The notes below the pieces were generated by a model. That model searched no databases, had not been told where the DNA came from, and saw nothing but the letters and a program-made list of their open reading frames with translations. Made by a program: the position numbers and the translations under genes. Below, piece by piece: positions 8,288-18,970 of a DNA stretch of 26,074 nucleotides; position 1 is the stretch's first letter; each line of letters begins with the position of its first letter. Source of the DNA: Kipferlia bialata (lineage: Eukaryota > Fornicata); NCBI GenBank assembly GCA_003568945.1, contig BDIP01000199.1, positions 1 to 26,074 on the forward strand. Direction: 5' to 3'.

Positions 8288-11200
8288 ATACCGTTAGTCT
8301 CATGGTTCAAATGGCATCTTGTTATGTAGTATATGTACTCACCCACCAGCTCCTGAGCTCCGGTTTCACCCTCCTCACAATGATGCCGGTGACACACCTG
8401 TTTGTGCAGGTATCTATGTTTAGCCGTATAAGTGGACATTCTCCTGTTCTACTGCTCAGTCTCTCTCTCTTTCTCTCTCTCTATCTCTATACCCACCCCC
8501 AAGGTCTTTAATGTGCTTGTCAAGCCCAAGCCCTACCGCCGCATCCTGCTCTTCACCCACGCTGTGTGTGGTGCCACCTCTCTCTCTGCCATCAGTCTCT
8601 ACCTATGGGACCGGTCTGTGACCCGTGCCTTGTGTGCACAGGACATGTCACTCTGCCCAGGTATCAACATCAACGACACATATCAGGGATATATAGGCAA
8701 TAATGAGAGCATATCTCACCACTCGAGCGTACAATTGTCTATATGTATATGTATACATTATCTCACACTTGTACAATGACTGACCCCAGGTGATGCGTAT
8801 AATGCACACAGCCGGCTGGCCCAGGACCTGTGGTACATCCCAATCACTGTGCAGGTGTGTATACATATATCTTGGCGGATAATACACATCCCCGCCTCTA
8901 TGCCCCTCACCCCAGACACTGTATCTGGGTGGTGTGCTGTTAGTCATGCTCTACATGAGCACAAGGCGCCACAAGGTGTTCAGTGAGGTGGGTAGTCAGT
9001 ACAGCCGGATACTGCATGGTATTGCATAGAATACGCCGCGCCACTGTCTCTGTCTCACCCCCAGTCTGAACCCGAGCCTGTCCGGCGGAGGCTCAAGGTG
9101 CAGAAGATCCACGTCCTTCCCGTCATTGTCTTGGCATACTCACTGTCCCTGATGCTGTCTCTGGTACTCAAGTTCGGTACTACCCTGGGTGGACACCCAG
9201 ACGCGGTGCAGGGAGGTGGGTGGGTGTATGTATAGTCACAGTAGCTCAACGTCCCCATGACAAGTAACACTTGATACACCTCTCACCGACTCCTTCTCTC
9301 CCTCTGACCCCAGCCTACCTGTGTGCCAATGCCTTTGAGTGCACTAGTCTCACCCTGCTGGTATACCCATCCAGGGGCACCAGGGAGAGGGCCAGGCAGA
9401 AGAGACAGGCTCGCGCACAGGCTGCAGCACCACATAGTATGTCTAGTGGTAGGAGAGGGGTGGCATGTGTATAATACCGCAAGGGTGTCTCACTGAGACT
9501 CTCAGCAAAGTTGACCTTGTAGTGTAGTTTCATGTGGATATGTATCATAATGTAAAGTAGAATAGAACAATGCGAAGTGTAGTAAGCCCCAATGGTTTGC
9601 CCGACAGTATAGCTCACACAAGATACGTTGGTATGAACACCCCTCCATGTCTGGTCTGACATGTAAGCGTCAGTGATTCAATGGAAACAGACTGGGCTAA
9701 AGTGTTGCTCTTTTTGTTTTGCACCCTTATTTCATCTGCCAAAGGACTCTGTTACAGAGATTCAGTCTCTCTATAGAAGACCCATACTCTCCCTTAGACA
9801 TGCACGGCCGACAGGCTCGCAGAGAGTATGACGGTCTGCATACCCCGAAGCACGGTGTTGCCATTGTGCTGCCCCTCCTGATGGTGCTGGCCACCCCCGT
9901 GATGCTGATAGGGGGCCTCAGCAGATACTGTGTGGTGCAGTGGCTGGACTCCCTCGACTCAGGGTCCTCGTTCACCAACACAGACACAGCCAACACCATC
10001 CTGCTGCTGGCCCGGTCCCTCCCCATCATACTGGTCCCAGGACTATCCATCCCACTGGGAGGGAAGGGTGATGTGAAAGGGAATAAGCCACTGCTGAAGG
10101 CCTCAGTGTGGCTGTCTGTCCTGGCCATGCTCCCTCCCACCCTCATGGCAGTGCTGCCCACATGGGTATGTCGCATAGTCAGTATAACCATTGTCATGTT
10201 CTCAACCCTATCCTATTCATCCTTTCAATACCCTGGATTCCCTGACACTCCGCCGAACCAGTATATATCATAGTAACACACTATTCCTCGCTGTCTTTAT
10301 ACCCCCTGGGAGCCAGCTGGCTTATCTCACTGTGCTATCTCCCTGTATAAGTATTCTCTCTGACCGTGTATCTCATTACCACATGTCCCCTATACTGTAT
10401 ATCCCCACCCCAGGTTCCCGCCGTGGCTCCCTCTGCTCTGCCAGACTGGGCCACCCTATGTGTCCTGGGCTTCAGCCTGCTCCTCTCCTGTATCGCCCTG
10501 GCTGTGGCCCTTCCCAACTCTATTGGGTACCTCTGGAGGTTCACAGGACCCTCTGCCAGGCTGGGTGCCATACTGCTGTTGGTCATACTCCTACCGGTGA
10601 GTGGGTGTCAGTGTATCAGGGTATCAGTGGGATGGTATAGTATAGTGTCAGGGTTACAGTACTTCCTCTCTCTTCCCACTGTACTGACTCCTCAGGTCCT
10701 TGCCCTGTCGCCCTCTGTCCTCTCCGACAACCTGGTCAACAACTGGGACACCCTCCCCTCTTCCATGTCCACAGACCACTCCTTCCTGTGGCCCCTGGCA
10801 GTCACCTTCCCCATCGCCATCCTCATCTCCCCCCTCTGCATGTGTGCCGTGGCAGCTGTCCCAGAGGCACCTCAGCCAGGTACATCTCAGCATCAGCTGG
10901 GTACTCTATACTAGTATATGGCTAGTGTCTGCCTTTCATATACCAATGGTGTCACCTTCTTTCGATCTCTCTCCCTCTATCGCTGGTTGTCATATTCATA
11001 CGTATCCGACCCCCAGGTGCCAAGAGGGGTGTGGCAGACACCGTGGCTGGCTTCGGATGGATCATAGTGGCCCTGGGCCCCACTGCTGCATGGGTTGTGT
11101 ACACATACGCCCCAGAGGGAGTGCTTCACATGGTGGTACGGGTACTACACTGCACAGACACCCTTACTGACATGTTCCCCAATCTACATATACACATACA

Positions 11201-12817
11201 TGTATATAGTACTCACCCCAGCCCTGGATGTTTGGATGTGTTGTGGCCGGTCTGGGTCTCCTCCTGGTGATATGCTCCATGCCTCGTAGGTGCAAGGCCC
11301 CCCTCCAGAAGAAGGTGGAGGACTACCCCTCTGCCGCCAGGTACATGTTTGTGGGGGTGGTGCTGGGGGTGTGCGGGGGGGTGGCCTCTCTGGTGGGTCT
11401 CACCGCTGCCCAGGCACGCTATGCTGGCACCGACGCCCTCTCTGCCTACTCCCCCTTCGGCCTCTCCCTGGTCCCTGTCATCCTGGCCTCTGCCATCTGC
11501 CTTGTCCTCGTCCCCTTCTCCTCCTGCCTCACCTATGCCGCAGTGCAGTCCCAGGTCATCACGTTCCTCGCCATCCTCACAGCCGTGGCCATCGGGGGCT
11601 TCTGGGTCCCACTCACTGAGGCCGTCACCCAGCCCCTGGTGCTGGTGGCTGTGTGTGCCCTCCCCGCTGGCTGTCTGATGGCTGTGTCAGTGTTGGTCAT
11701 GCACAGGCTCACAGTGTCGCTGCCAGCAGGTGGGAGAGTACTCCATGACGCTCTTTTCATTCTTGCATATACATATGTATATCCATGTGTTGATCCCTCT
11801 GACCACTAGGCCACAGTGGTCCCTCCAGGAGACCCTGGACATCCAGAAGCACCCTCACTGCTGCCAACTTCCTTGTCTCCTTCTCTGTGCCCTTTGTCAT
11901 GCTGTCCCTCTTTGATGATGGGTACGGAGTATATGAGCGTGGTGATCGTGTGTGTACTGGTTGGTTGTCACACTCCCCCTCACCCTCAGCTATGCCTTCT
12001 TCTCGTCCTCTCTGTTCGGGTGGTCTGATGCAGATATTGAGGTGTACTGTGGCTATGCATTCATGGGCCTGTGCGTCCTGTGCATCATAGTCATCATACT
12101 GCTAGGTGGGTTATGACACTATAATGGAAACCATGCGTCATTTCATCTCTACTTATCCTCATCCCCCCCCCCCCTCTCCCCCCAGGCACCCTCTCTGCCA
12201 CCTTCGATGATGGTGCCCATGCCCTGGTGCCCCTGTACCAGCTCAGGATGCTGCAGATGGAGGTGGGGACACTCAATACTGATACTTGACAGTGTGTATA
12301 TAGACCACAGTGATATTTGTCTCTGTCGCTCTCTCTCTCTCCTCACCCAGGCTGGCGTTGCTGGACCCAACCGGTCCCCCCGCACCAGGTCCCCCGTGGC
12401 CAGAAGGGACACCAGAGTGGCTGTAAACCCAGTGGGTATGGGATACTGTGTGGAGTTAACTGTTCAGATAGATATTACTGTAAGGTTCTTCTCTTTGTCT
12501 CTCTTCTTATCTCAGGCGAGCCCGTCCCCGCGGGTGAGGGTGTGGTGGTGTCCCCCGTCAATGTGCCTGACTCTGTGCCCTTTGCGGCCATGAACGCAGG
12601 GGCAGGTTGGTGCTGTGTATGGTCACCATCTCATCACTCACCTTACCCCACCCTCCCCCCCTCTTCCCCACCCCAGGTGCTGCTGCCGTTGCCGAGGGCC
12701 CTGCCCTGAGTCCGGAGGATGTGTCCTCTGTCTCTGTGACATCTCAGGCAGAGCTGCTGGCTAGGTCTGGCACAACAGGTGAGTGGAGGGTTGTACAGTC
12801 ACTACACAAGGCCTTTC

Positions 12818-12852
<35 letters not shown>

Positions 12853-13295
12853 CTATCAGTGGGGCCCAAGGTCCAGCCCACCCCCCTTGTCAGGAGGGCA
12901 GACAGTGAGAGGGAGAGAGAGAGAGAGGGTGTCAACACATCCCCTGTGGCTAGACACGCCACATCCAACGGAGCCATCACATTTGCACAGGTACATACAT
13001 AGGGTGATGGCAGAGTAGGTCTTGTGTGTATTCACGTGTACCCCCCTCTGACCCCAGCCCCCTCCCCTCCGCACATCCACAAGCAGTCGCTATGGGTACG
13101 ATAGCCTCAACGGATCAGGATCAATGAGTAGGTGTGTTCACTGCACTCATTCTAAACACTCCCATACATATGCTATTGGACTTCCCCTTACCCCTTAGGA
13201 ACCTAACAGGCGGCATGTTCAATACTGTCCGTGGTCATGAGCTGAGTGGGCTGTCCGGGGTGACCCAGATCAACGAGGACAGTGGGTCAGACTGA
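7888..13295 (+). CDS. Large polytopic membrane protein, about 20 transmembrane segments (22 exons, about 1028 aa)
   Basis: Exons: 7888-7985, 8164-8245, 8350-8409, 8504-8660, 8790-8854, 8916-8987, 9065-9215, 9314-9448, 9777-10165, 10414-10596, 10696-10879, 11017-11135, 11222-11729, 11810-11921, 11990-12105, 12186-12262, 12351-12435, 12516-12605, 12677-12778, 12860-12990, 13058-13131, 13199-13295. Phases match throughout. The first eight exons hold six or seven hydrophobic helices (for example CTICVLLAMLLGAYAMLM and LYLGGVLLVMLYM). A basic loop (RGTRERARQKRQARAQ) follows, then 13-14 more helices (for example VAIVLPLLMVLATPVMLIGG) and a hydrophilic tail of about 200 residues rich in S, P, T and R. 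The join 9448/9777 uses a 328-nt intron and agrees in phase (AGT G|AA GAC). If it is not spliced, the frame stops at TAA 9472-9474 and ATG 9800 would start a second gene. I recognise no family; transporter, channel or receptor are all possible. Confidence 0.7.
12821..12849. repeat. (TC)n tract in an intron of the large membrane-protein gene
   Basis: A TC run lies about 10 bp before the tcag acceptor at 12859 and serves as its polypyrimidine stretch. Similar CT tracts precede acceptors elsewhere, for example 8128-8148 and 3920-3930. Confidence 0.85.
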
Positions 13296-13359
13296 GGCTG
13301 ATATATGGATAGTGGGTCAGACTGAGGCTGATATATCGATAGACTGAGGCTCTGATAGG
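13281..13359. repeat. 30-bp tandem repeat overlapping the stop codon of the large membrane-protein gene
   Basis: Two copies of agtgggtcagactgaggctg followed by atatatNgat lie at 13281-13310 and 13311-13340, differing at one base. A third, shortened copy (agactgaggctctgat) follows. The first copy contains the last codons and the TGA of the upstream gene, so the duplication spans the coding end and the 3' UTR. Confidence 0.85.
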
Positions 13360-13495
13360 AGCTAGAGACAGTTGTGTCTGTGGGTGAGACAGATGTACGT
13401 GGAGTGTAAGGTTGTATTTACGGAGGACTTCTGATCCTTCTCCCGATATGTTTTGTGTGGGTGACTACCTGTGACTTGGTCACCCTTGACCTGGG

Positions 13496-13537
<42 letters not shown>

Positions 13538-13777
13538 CAGGTCATATCCTGACTGGAATGGCCCCATTTGATAGCTACTTCTGGACCACGGAGAATAGAA
13601 TTGTATTTGACTTCTTACATATTGTGTATTCATATTCATATAATACGGTAGTCAGGCGACCAACAACACTTATCTCTTATACACATCTACATCTATTATA
13701 TACAACTACATCTTCCTATGAGATCACACTGCCCACTCCTGTCACTGTCTGGTAGTACGGAGTCCCTATCACTCCTA
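13360..13777. other. Spacer between convergent genes, with (GA)n microsatellite
   Basis: The stretch holds a GA microsatellite at 13499-13535 and AT-rich sequence at about 13600-13720. No gene is supported. It is the shared 3' region of the large membrane-protein gene (+) and the partial gene at 13778-14156 (-). Confidence 0.6.
13499..13535. repeat. (GA)n microsatellite
   Basis: About 18 GA units in the spacer downstream of the large membrane-protein gene. Confidence 0.9.
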
Positions 13778-14156
13778 TCACTCCTCGTGCAGCCTCAGCT
13801 CTGCCACGATCAGGTGCACACCCTGCAGCTGGTCAGAGTGCTGCTTGGCGGCGTCAGCATCTATGAAGCAGCGCCTAGAGTTAGGGGGAGGGGGGGGGAC
13901 ACACCAAGTGATGGCGTATCATGTCATCAATACAATATACAAATTCCTTACTCTAAACTACTCACCTGGGTGCAGACACTGTGGTGGGAGGGGGGGTGCA
14001 ACCGGCAAGGAGGTCCCTGAGGTCCTGGGGGTGAGGGATAGGGGCATGTATGAGTAGAGTAGCAGATATGTCCTCCCCACCTGTCTGAAGAGAGTGAGCC
14101 TGGCCACCCGGCTGATGCTGTCACTACCCAGGGAAGCAGTCATGCCCTTCTTGGCC
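13778..14156 (-). CDS. 3' end of an unrecognised gene (3 exons, last 76 aa)
   Basis: Exons 14156-14081, 14024-13966 and 13874-13778 join in phase and end at TGA 13780-13778. The visible protein includes KKGMTASLGSDSISRVARLT, LFRQDLRDLLAGC and DAAKQHSDQLQGVHLIVAEL, ending LRLHEE. It looks like a soluble, mostly helical C terminus. The first exon enters in phase 2, so more exons lie upstream, but a G15 tract, T7 and the N gap follow at once. No family was recognised. It is transcribed away from the RCC1-like gene, so the gap may contain a divergent promoter for both. Confidence 0.65.
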
Positions 14157-14199
14157 CTGGGGGTCAGGGGGGGGGGGGGGGTTTTTTTGCTGTATATAA

Positions 14200-14711
14200 N
14201 NNNNNNNNNNNNNNNNNNNNNNNNNNNNNNNNNNNNNNNNNNNNNNNNNNNNNNNNNNNNNNNNNNNNNNNNNNNNNNNNNNNNNNNNNNNNNNNNNNNN
14301 NNNNNNNNNNNNNNNNNNNNNNNNNNNNNNNNNNNNNNNNNNNNNNNNNNNNNNNNNNNNNNNNNNNNNNNNNNNNNNNNNNNNNNNNNNNNNNNNNNNN
14401 NNNNNNNNNNNNNNNNNNNNNNNNNNNNNNNNNNNNNNNNNNNNNNNNNNNNNNNNNNNNNNNNNNNNNNNNNNNNNNNNNNNNNNNNNNNNNNNNNNNN
14501 NNNNNNNNNNNNNNNNNNNNNNNNNNNNNNNNNNNNNNNNNNNNNNNNNNNNNNNNNNNNNNNNNNNNNNNNNNNNNNNNNNNNNNNNNNNNNNNNNNNN
14601 NNNNNNNNNNNNNNNNNNNNNNNNNNNNNNNNNNNNNNNNNNNNNNNNNNNNNNNNNNNNNNNNNNNNNNNNNNNNNNNNNNNNNNNNNNNNNNNNNNNN
14701 NNNNNNNNNNN
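14200..14711. other. Assembly gap (512 N)
   Basis: A run of N flanked by G15-T7 on the left and C9 on the right. It hides the 5' parts of two genes pointing in opposite directions. Long open frames that run across it are artefacts of translating N. Confidence 0.99.
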
Positions 14712-14813
14712 CCCCCCCCCATCTCTCTCTTAATAATATCTTCTTCCTATCTCTCTCTACCTCAATCCTCCTTCCCTTTGTGTCTCCCCTCACCTCATGC
14801 CTCCCTCCCATAG

Positions 14814-17035
14814 TGCACTGTTCCTGCGGCATAAATGTGTTTGCAGCAGTGTCTGCAAGGGGGAAGCTCTTCACATGGGTACGTCAGTGACTACAGATTC
14901 ATTTGTATCACGTGTACACATGTCACTTCCCTCTGTGATGCCCGTGTTAGAACCCCTACTCTAACACAGGGTCGTAACACAGATGGAAGACTGGGAACTG
15001 GGGATACAGGTGCGACATTCAAATGTGTAAGAATAGTGTGTAAACACTTGTTTGGTGTTGATCAATAATCTCATCTCTAGAAATGCGCACCTCCCCCTAT
15101 GAGGTCCCCTTCGATGCCTCTATTAAGGTGGCTCAGGTGGCAGTCGGGGATACACACACAGGTGGGAGGAATGGAGTGAGTGCAGAGCACATCTATTGTT
15201 ACACCATAGTATGTAACTGCCCCCACCTCACCCCCAGCATGTATCACATCTGATGGGTCGCTTTACACATGGGGCACAGCGAGGCAGGTGGGTACCCGTC
15301 TGTCATTCTTTTCCTAGTCACCACCTGCCAATATACAGTTTACCCTAAATTCGTGTATGTCTTCTCCCCCCAGGGATGTTGTGCCGATGGTAACTTGTCC
15401 ACCCACAAGATACTGACACCTTACAAGGTCTCTCACCGTGATGGGTCCCCTGTGTCAGACGCAGTGCAGGTAGGGGATAGTCAGACAGCAAGGACGAGCC
15501 TCACCTGTTGTGTTACTGCTTGAAGTATATGATAGGGATGGTATTCCAATGCACTGATACCCTCCACCCTCACCTGTCCAGATCCAGTGTTCCTCCCACC
15601 TCACCCTGGTTCTGACCTCTGATGGCACTGTCTATTCGTGTGGGGGAGGGGACTTCGGCAGACTGGGGACAGGCTCCAAGGACGCATGTGCATGGCTCAC
15701 AAAGGTATGTATGAACCATGACACCTGTGTTTGTTCCCCAATACCCACTGTAGGTTGACCCACTCCCCAAGTGCCGGTCCATAACAGCTGGGTCTCTCTA
15801 TGCTGCAGCAATCACTGCTGCACCATACTCTGGTGCATCATCTACTGAGGAACAAGACCTATCAACCAATGTCCCTAGTCTGGATACAACTGTGGGGTCG
15901 GATGAGACTGGGGGTGATCTCTATATGTGGGGTGAGTGGTAGTCGAATGCTGAGATTTATTGATTTGGTATGTCTGTGTCTCACATACCAGGCTGCAACA
16001 CCTCTGGGGCCCTTGGTCTAGGCCACAGGAGGCATCGGACTAGACCCACCAGGGTAGACATGCCTGTGGGTGTGGTGGATGTGGGGTGCACAAAGGGACA
16101 GGTACCTGGGAATGGTACCGAGAAGACAACAATATGTTATGGGTGTGTATTCTTGGTTCCCTTACCCCCAGGTGCACCCCCGACACCACCAGGGCAAGAA
16201 CCTACCAGGGTCAGAGGGTAGGGAGTGTCATTGCCTGTCTATACTATCTATAATACAGTATCCGCATGTTACCCCTTCCATCATCCCTACCCAGGCCAGC
16301 ACACCCTGATGGCTGGTTCAGACGGGTGTCTCTACACATGTGGCACGGCACACAAGGGGATGCTGGGCAACTACAACATGAAGGTATACTCAAGATACCA
16401 GATGGAGTTGTCAGCGGAATGAGGGGGCAATGAAGCATTTAGTATCTACTGTATATATACACATGACTGACTGCAGGTCTTCTGTCCCTCCGATGGTGAT
16501 GAGTTGACCCCCTATAGAGTTGGGTCTAGAACCAGAGACGGCAAGAACCCCAAGTACCTAGAGGGCAAGAGGGTGACGCAGGTTGGTGACATTACCAGCT
16601 ACCAATTCTATTCTACATATGTGGTTAATATCTTTCCTACCACCCCAGGTCTGCAGCGCCCACATCCACTCCTACCTGGCCTCTGAGGATGGGTACATGT
16701 ACACATTTGGATGTGGCAGCAATGGAAGGTAGGGAGTAGCAGTATGTGGTCACAATGCATTGTCTGTACCATTCCCACCCCCATCCCAGATGTGGTGTCG
16801 ATGCCTATCCTCACGGGGTGCACGGTACAAAGTCACGGCTCAAGTGCTACCTTTTCAGTCCGCACCGACTAGATAGTGTCCAGGTGCAGATAGTACTGTG
16901 ACTGATATTCCTGTTCATATATACTACACGATCTATTACTCCGGATATCTCTCTCTCTAACACTAGGACAAGCATGCACACTTCATATGCGTGTCTCGAT
17001 ACAACTCAATGGCCATTATGGGTCCCAGGGAATGA
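14814..17035 (+). CDS. RCC1/UVR8-type beta-propeller repeat protein, 5' partial (14 exons visible, 407 aa)
   Basis: Exons: 14814-14878, 14970-15009, 15081-15161, 15238-15287, 15374-15469, 15582-15704, 15754-15931, 15992-16101, 16172-16217, 16295-16383, 16477-16581, 16649-16728, 16790-16883, 16967-17035; all phases agree. RCC1 repeat signatures recur: GKLFTWGRNTDGRLGTGDT, SDGSLYTWGTARQ, SDGTVYSCGGGDFGRLGTGS, GDLYMWGCNTSGALGLGHR, SDGCLYTCGTAHKGMLGN and EDGYMYTFGCGSNGRCG. RCC1-type propellers serve as exchange factors for Ran or other small GTPases or as binding platforms; which one applies here cannot be told. About 30-40 residues of low complexity (after YSGASSTEEQD) are inserted before the fourth visible blade. 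Exon 16172-16217 is the least certain: it fits phase but interrupts the usual GC-x-x-GQHT motif with a 15-residue insert. The first exon enters in phase 1, so the start lies in the N gap. Confidence 0.85.
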
Positions 17036-17276
17036 GAGGCCTCCTGCTCACCGATGGTCCTCTCAACCAAACGATTCTGTGAGACTAGATACAGATACTA
17101 GAGTCCTCCCATTTACCCTTGTACCAAGGGAGCAGCTATACCTTGATTGGTTCTGTCCCTACCCCCACGTCTGTCCAACCCATTTCTCACAGCATTCAGT
17201 CAACGTCACTAAAATCACTAAGATCCTCGCCTGGAGATAAGGAGGCATAATAGGGCATGCAGATCAGGATATGAAC

Positions 17277-18359
17277 TCAAATTAATGTCTTCAGACTCAT
17301 ACCGTCCGATATACTGCCTCCAAACATTAGAGCCATGGCTTCTCTCAAGTGTCCATTGGTCTCTCTCTCCCTCTCTGGCTTTGCGTCTGTCTTTGTCTTG
17401 GACTGGGAGGCGGGCTTCCTCTTGACCTAGGGGTTGGGTGCACGCACGTAGCTATAAAACGAGTGGCCATATTACATACTGAACTGCGACTATGTGTCGA
17501 GGGCGAGATACCTTAGGGGGTGTAGGGGCATTGCGCTCTAGCGCCTTGATGCTTTTCTCCAGCTCTGCAATATCAGCACGCATCTTGGTTTCCCTCGCTG
17601 TGCCAGCACTTATCTGTAGTAAGAACTAACTCACTGACTGTATTCACAATAGACAGGCTCGAAAGGTTAATCTGAAGAGCACAAAGTCGACAAAGTACCT
17701 CCTTATCCTTATCGTCCAGGTCTCTCCTCAAGCGGTATATCTCTGCCTCCCGTGCCAGCACCTGCTGCCTCTGTCTCACTTCCTGTCTCTTATACTCAGA
17801 CACATCTGCCTGTGCCTCATTACGCTGCTTCATATACCGTGTGCTCCTCTCCTAGGGTCAGACACCCACACGTACATATATGTATGTATATATCTAGGAA
17901 GATGTACCTTCAGGGCTACTATGTCCAGCGCCTGTTTCTCCAGTTGCCTCTTTCTGGGGTCAAAGACAGTACACGTGGGTGTGTTTGGGGGGGGGGGGGA
18001 ATAACTACAGTGCATACAAAACATGTCCACATCTATAAAGCAACCCCCCACTTCTGTGCTATCTCCCTGGTGGCCATCTGTATCACAAAGCTGTCACTGG
18101 ACTTGGGTGCACGAGTAGGGGCATGTGTGGCAGGCACTGCAACGGGGGATGGCACAGGACGTGCAGCAGGCACAGGGTCAGTGGATACCCCATCCCCACC
18201 CCTCCTGGTCTCGGGTGCCTGTCCCTGTATCTGTCCAGCAGGTGCATCCAAGGCCCCAGCACTCAGTACAGGCAGCAGATCTAAGATGGAAGGTGCCACT
18301 CGAGTAGGCCTTCTCTTGACAGAGGGACTGCCGCTCAGACCCACCCCACATCCTGGCAT
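17277..18359 (-). CDS. Coiled-coil protein (5 exons, about 253 aa)
   Basis: Exons: 18359 to about 18045, then 17953 (or 17949) to 17908, 17851-17699, 17613-17512, 17426-17277. Exon 1 encodes a proline- and alanine-rich N-terminal region of about 105 residues ending VIQMATREIAQKWG. Exons 2-4 are strongly heptad-like: RQLEKQALDIVALK, ERSTRYMKQRNEAQADVSEY, then REAEIYRLRRDLDDKDKE and TKMRADIAELEKSIKALE. The last exon is basic and ends MSLKTLI. The exon 1/2 join is not clean: the GG|GTTGCT donor ends phase 0, but the CCCCAG acceptor would need phase 2. Using the AG four bases further (start 17949) restores the frame; a miscounted G run in the donor would also explain it. Such proteins are common in basal bodies and flagella, but no specific identity is claimed. 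Confidence 0.7.
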
Positions 18360-18641
18360 GGGTCTCTAGGGACCCTTGGTAGTGCTGTCTCTGCATATAT
18401 GAGAGGAGAGTGGTGAGGAGAGACGTGACACATACTAGGGACAGAGAGTATGGTGTCTAGGTGTGCAAGGAAGAAGGGGCGGGGGGGGGGGCAGAGACAC
18501 AGATAATACCAGCTAAGTCGTGACGAGAGAAGGTCAAGCCTTACTCTGTTAAGGCAGAGTGACAGTCAGCCTTATGATCTCTATCGAAGACAGCATTAAT
18601 GCCTTTAATCATGTAGTTTTAAAACTGATCAACGGTAACAG
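18360..18641. other. Spacer with a short poly-G tract
   Basis: Divergent spacer between the coiled-coil gene (-) and the possible small gene (+). It has a G run at about 18481-18491 and no supported exon. Confidence 0.4.
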
Positions 18642-18945
18642 ATGCAATCACGTGAGTTCACTGCTTCACACTTACCTGAACCGAAGAATACTGTGGAAGC
18701 CCCAATGAAAGAGTTGCAACCTGGGTCACTCGTCAAATTTGTTGGTGGTCAGAATGAGGGTCCAGACTTGGACTCGATGACCGATGATTGGTCAACATTA
18801 ATCCTCAGCATCTCCCACCAGTCACACGTGCCGGTTAGACAGCTGAAAAGGTGGAGGGGCCACCTCAAAGAGAGTGTAAGTGGGCCCTGGTGCTTTGTGA
18901 ATATTGAAACCCCATCAACGTTAATTCTCTATTCTGTCTCAGTGA
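18642..18945 (+). CDS. Possible small two-exon gene (78 aa)
   Basis: ATG at 18642 opens a 78-codon exon (to 18875) ending at a strong GTAAGT donor. The next good acceptor (ctgtctcag, 18942) places TGA as the very next codon, so exon 2 would supply only the stop. The peptide (MKELQPGSLVKFVGGQNEGP near its middle, VPVRQLKRWRGHLKES at the end) has protein-like composition but no recognised family. Its end lies 26 bp from the stop of the convergent membrane-protein gene. It could also be part of a longer unseen gene, or a chance ORF. Confidence 0.4.
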
Positions 18946-18970
18946 GACTCTCTCACTACTACCCCGTGCC

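Noticed and set aside
7888-9448. A stand-alone seven-transmembrane G-protein-coupled receptor
   Set aside because: The helix count fits loosely, but no receptor signature (DRY, NPxxY or family equivalents) is visible and the exon series continues in phase into many further helices.
10700-11170. A 156-codon Ser/Pro-rich plus-strand ORF
   Set aside because: It is an out-of-frame shadow of the membrane-protein exons at 10696-10879 and 11017-11135.
13958-14874. Long open frames of more than 230 codons across the N gap
   Set aside because: They are open only because N codons contain no stops.
18178-18396. Alternative start of the coiled-coil gene at 18396
   Set aside because: It is in another frame from the coiled-coil exons and gives a cysteine/tryptophan-rich sequence without coding character.
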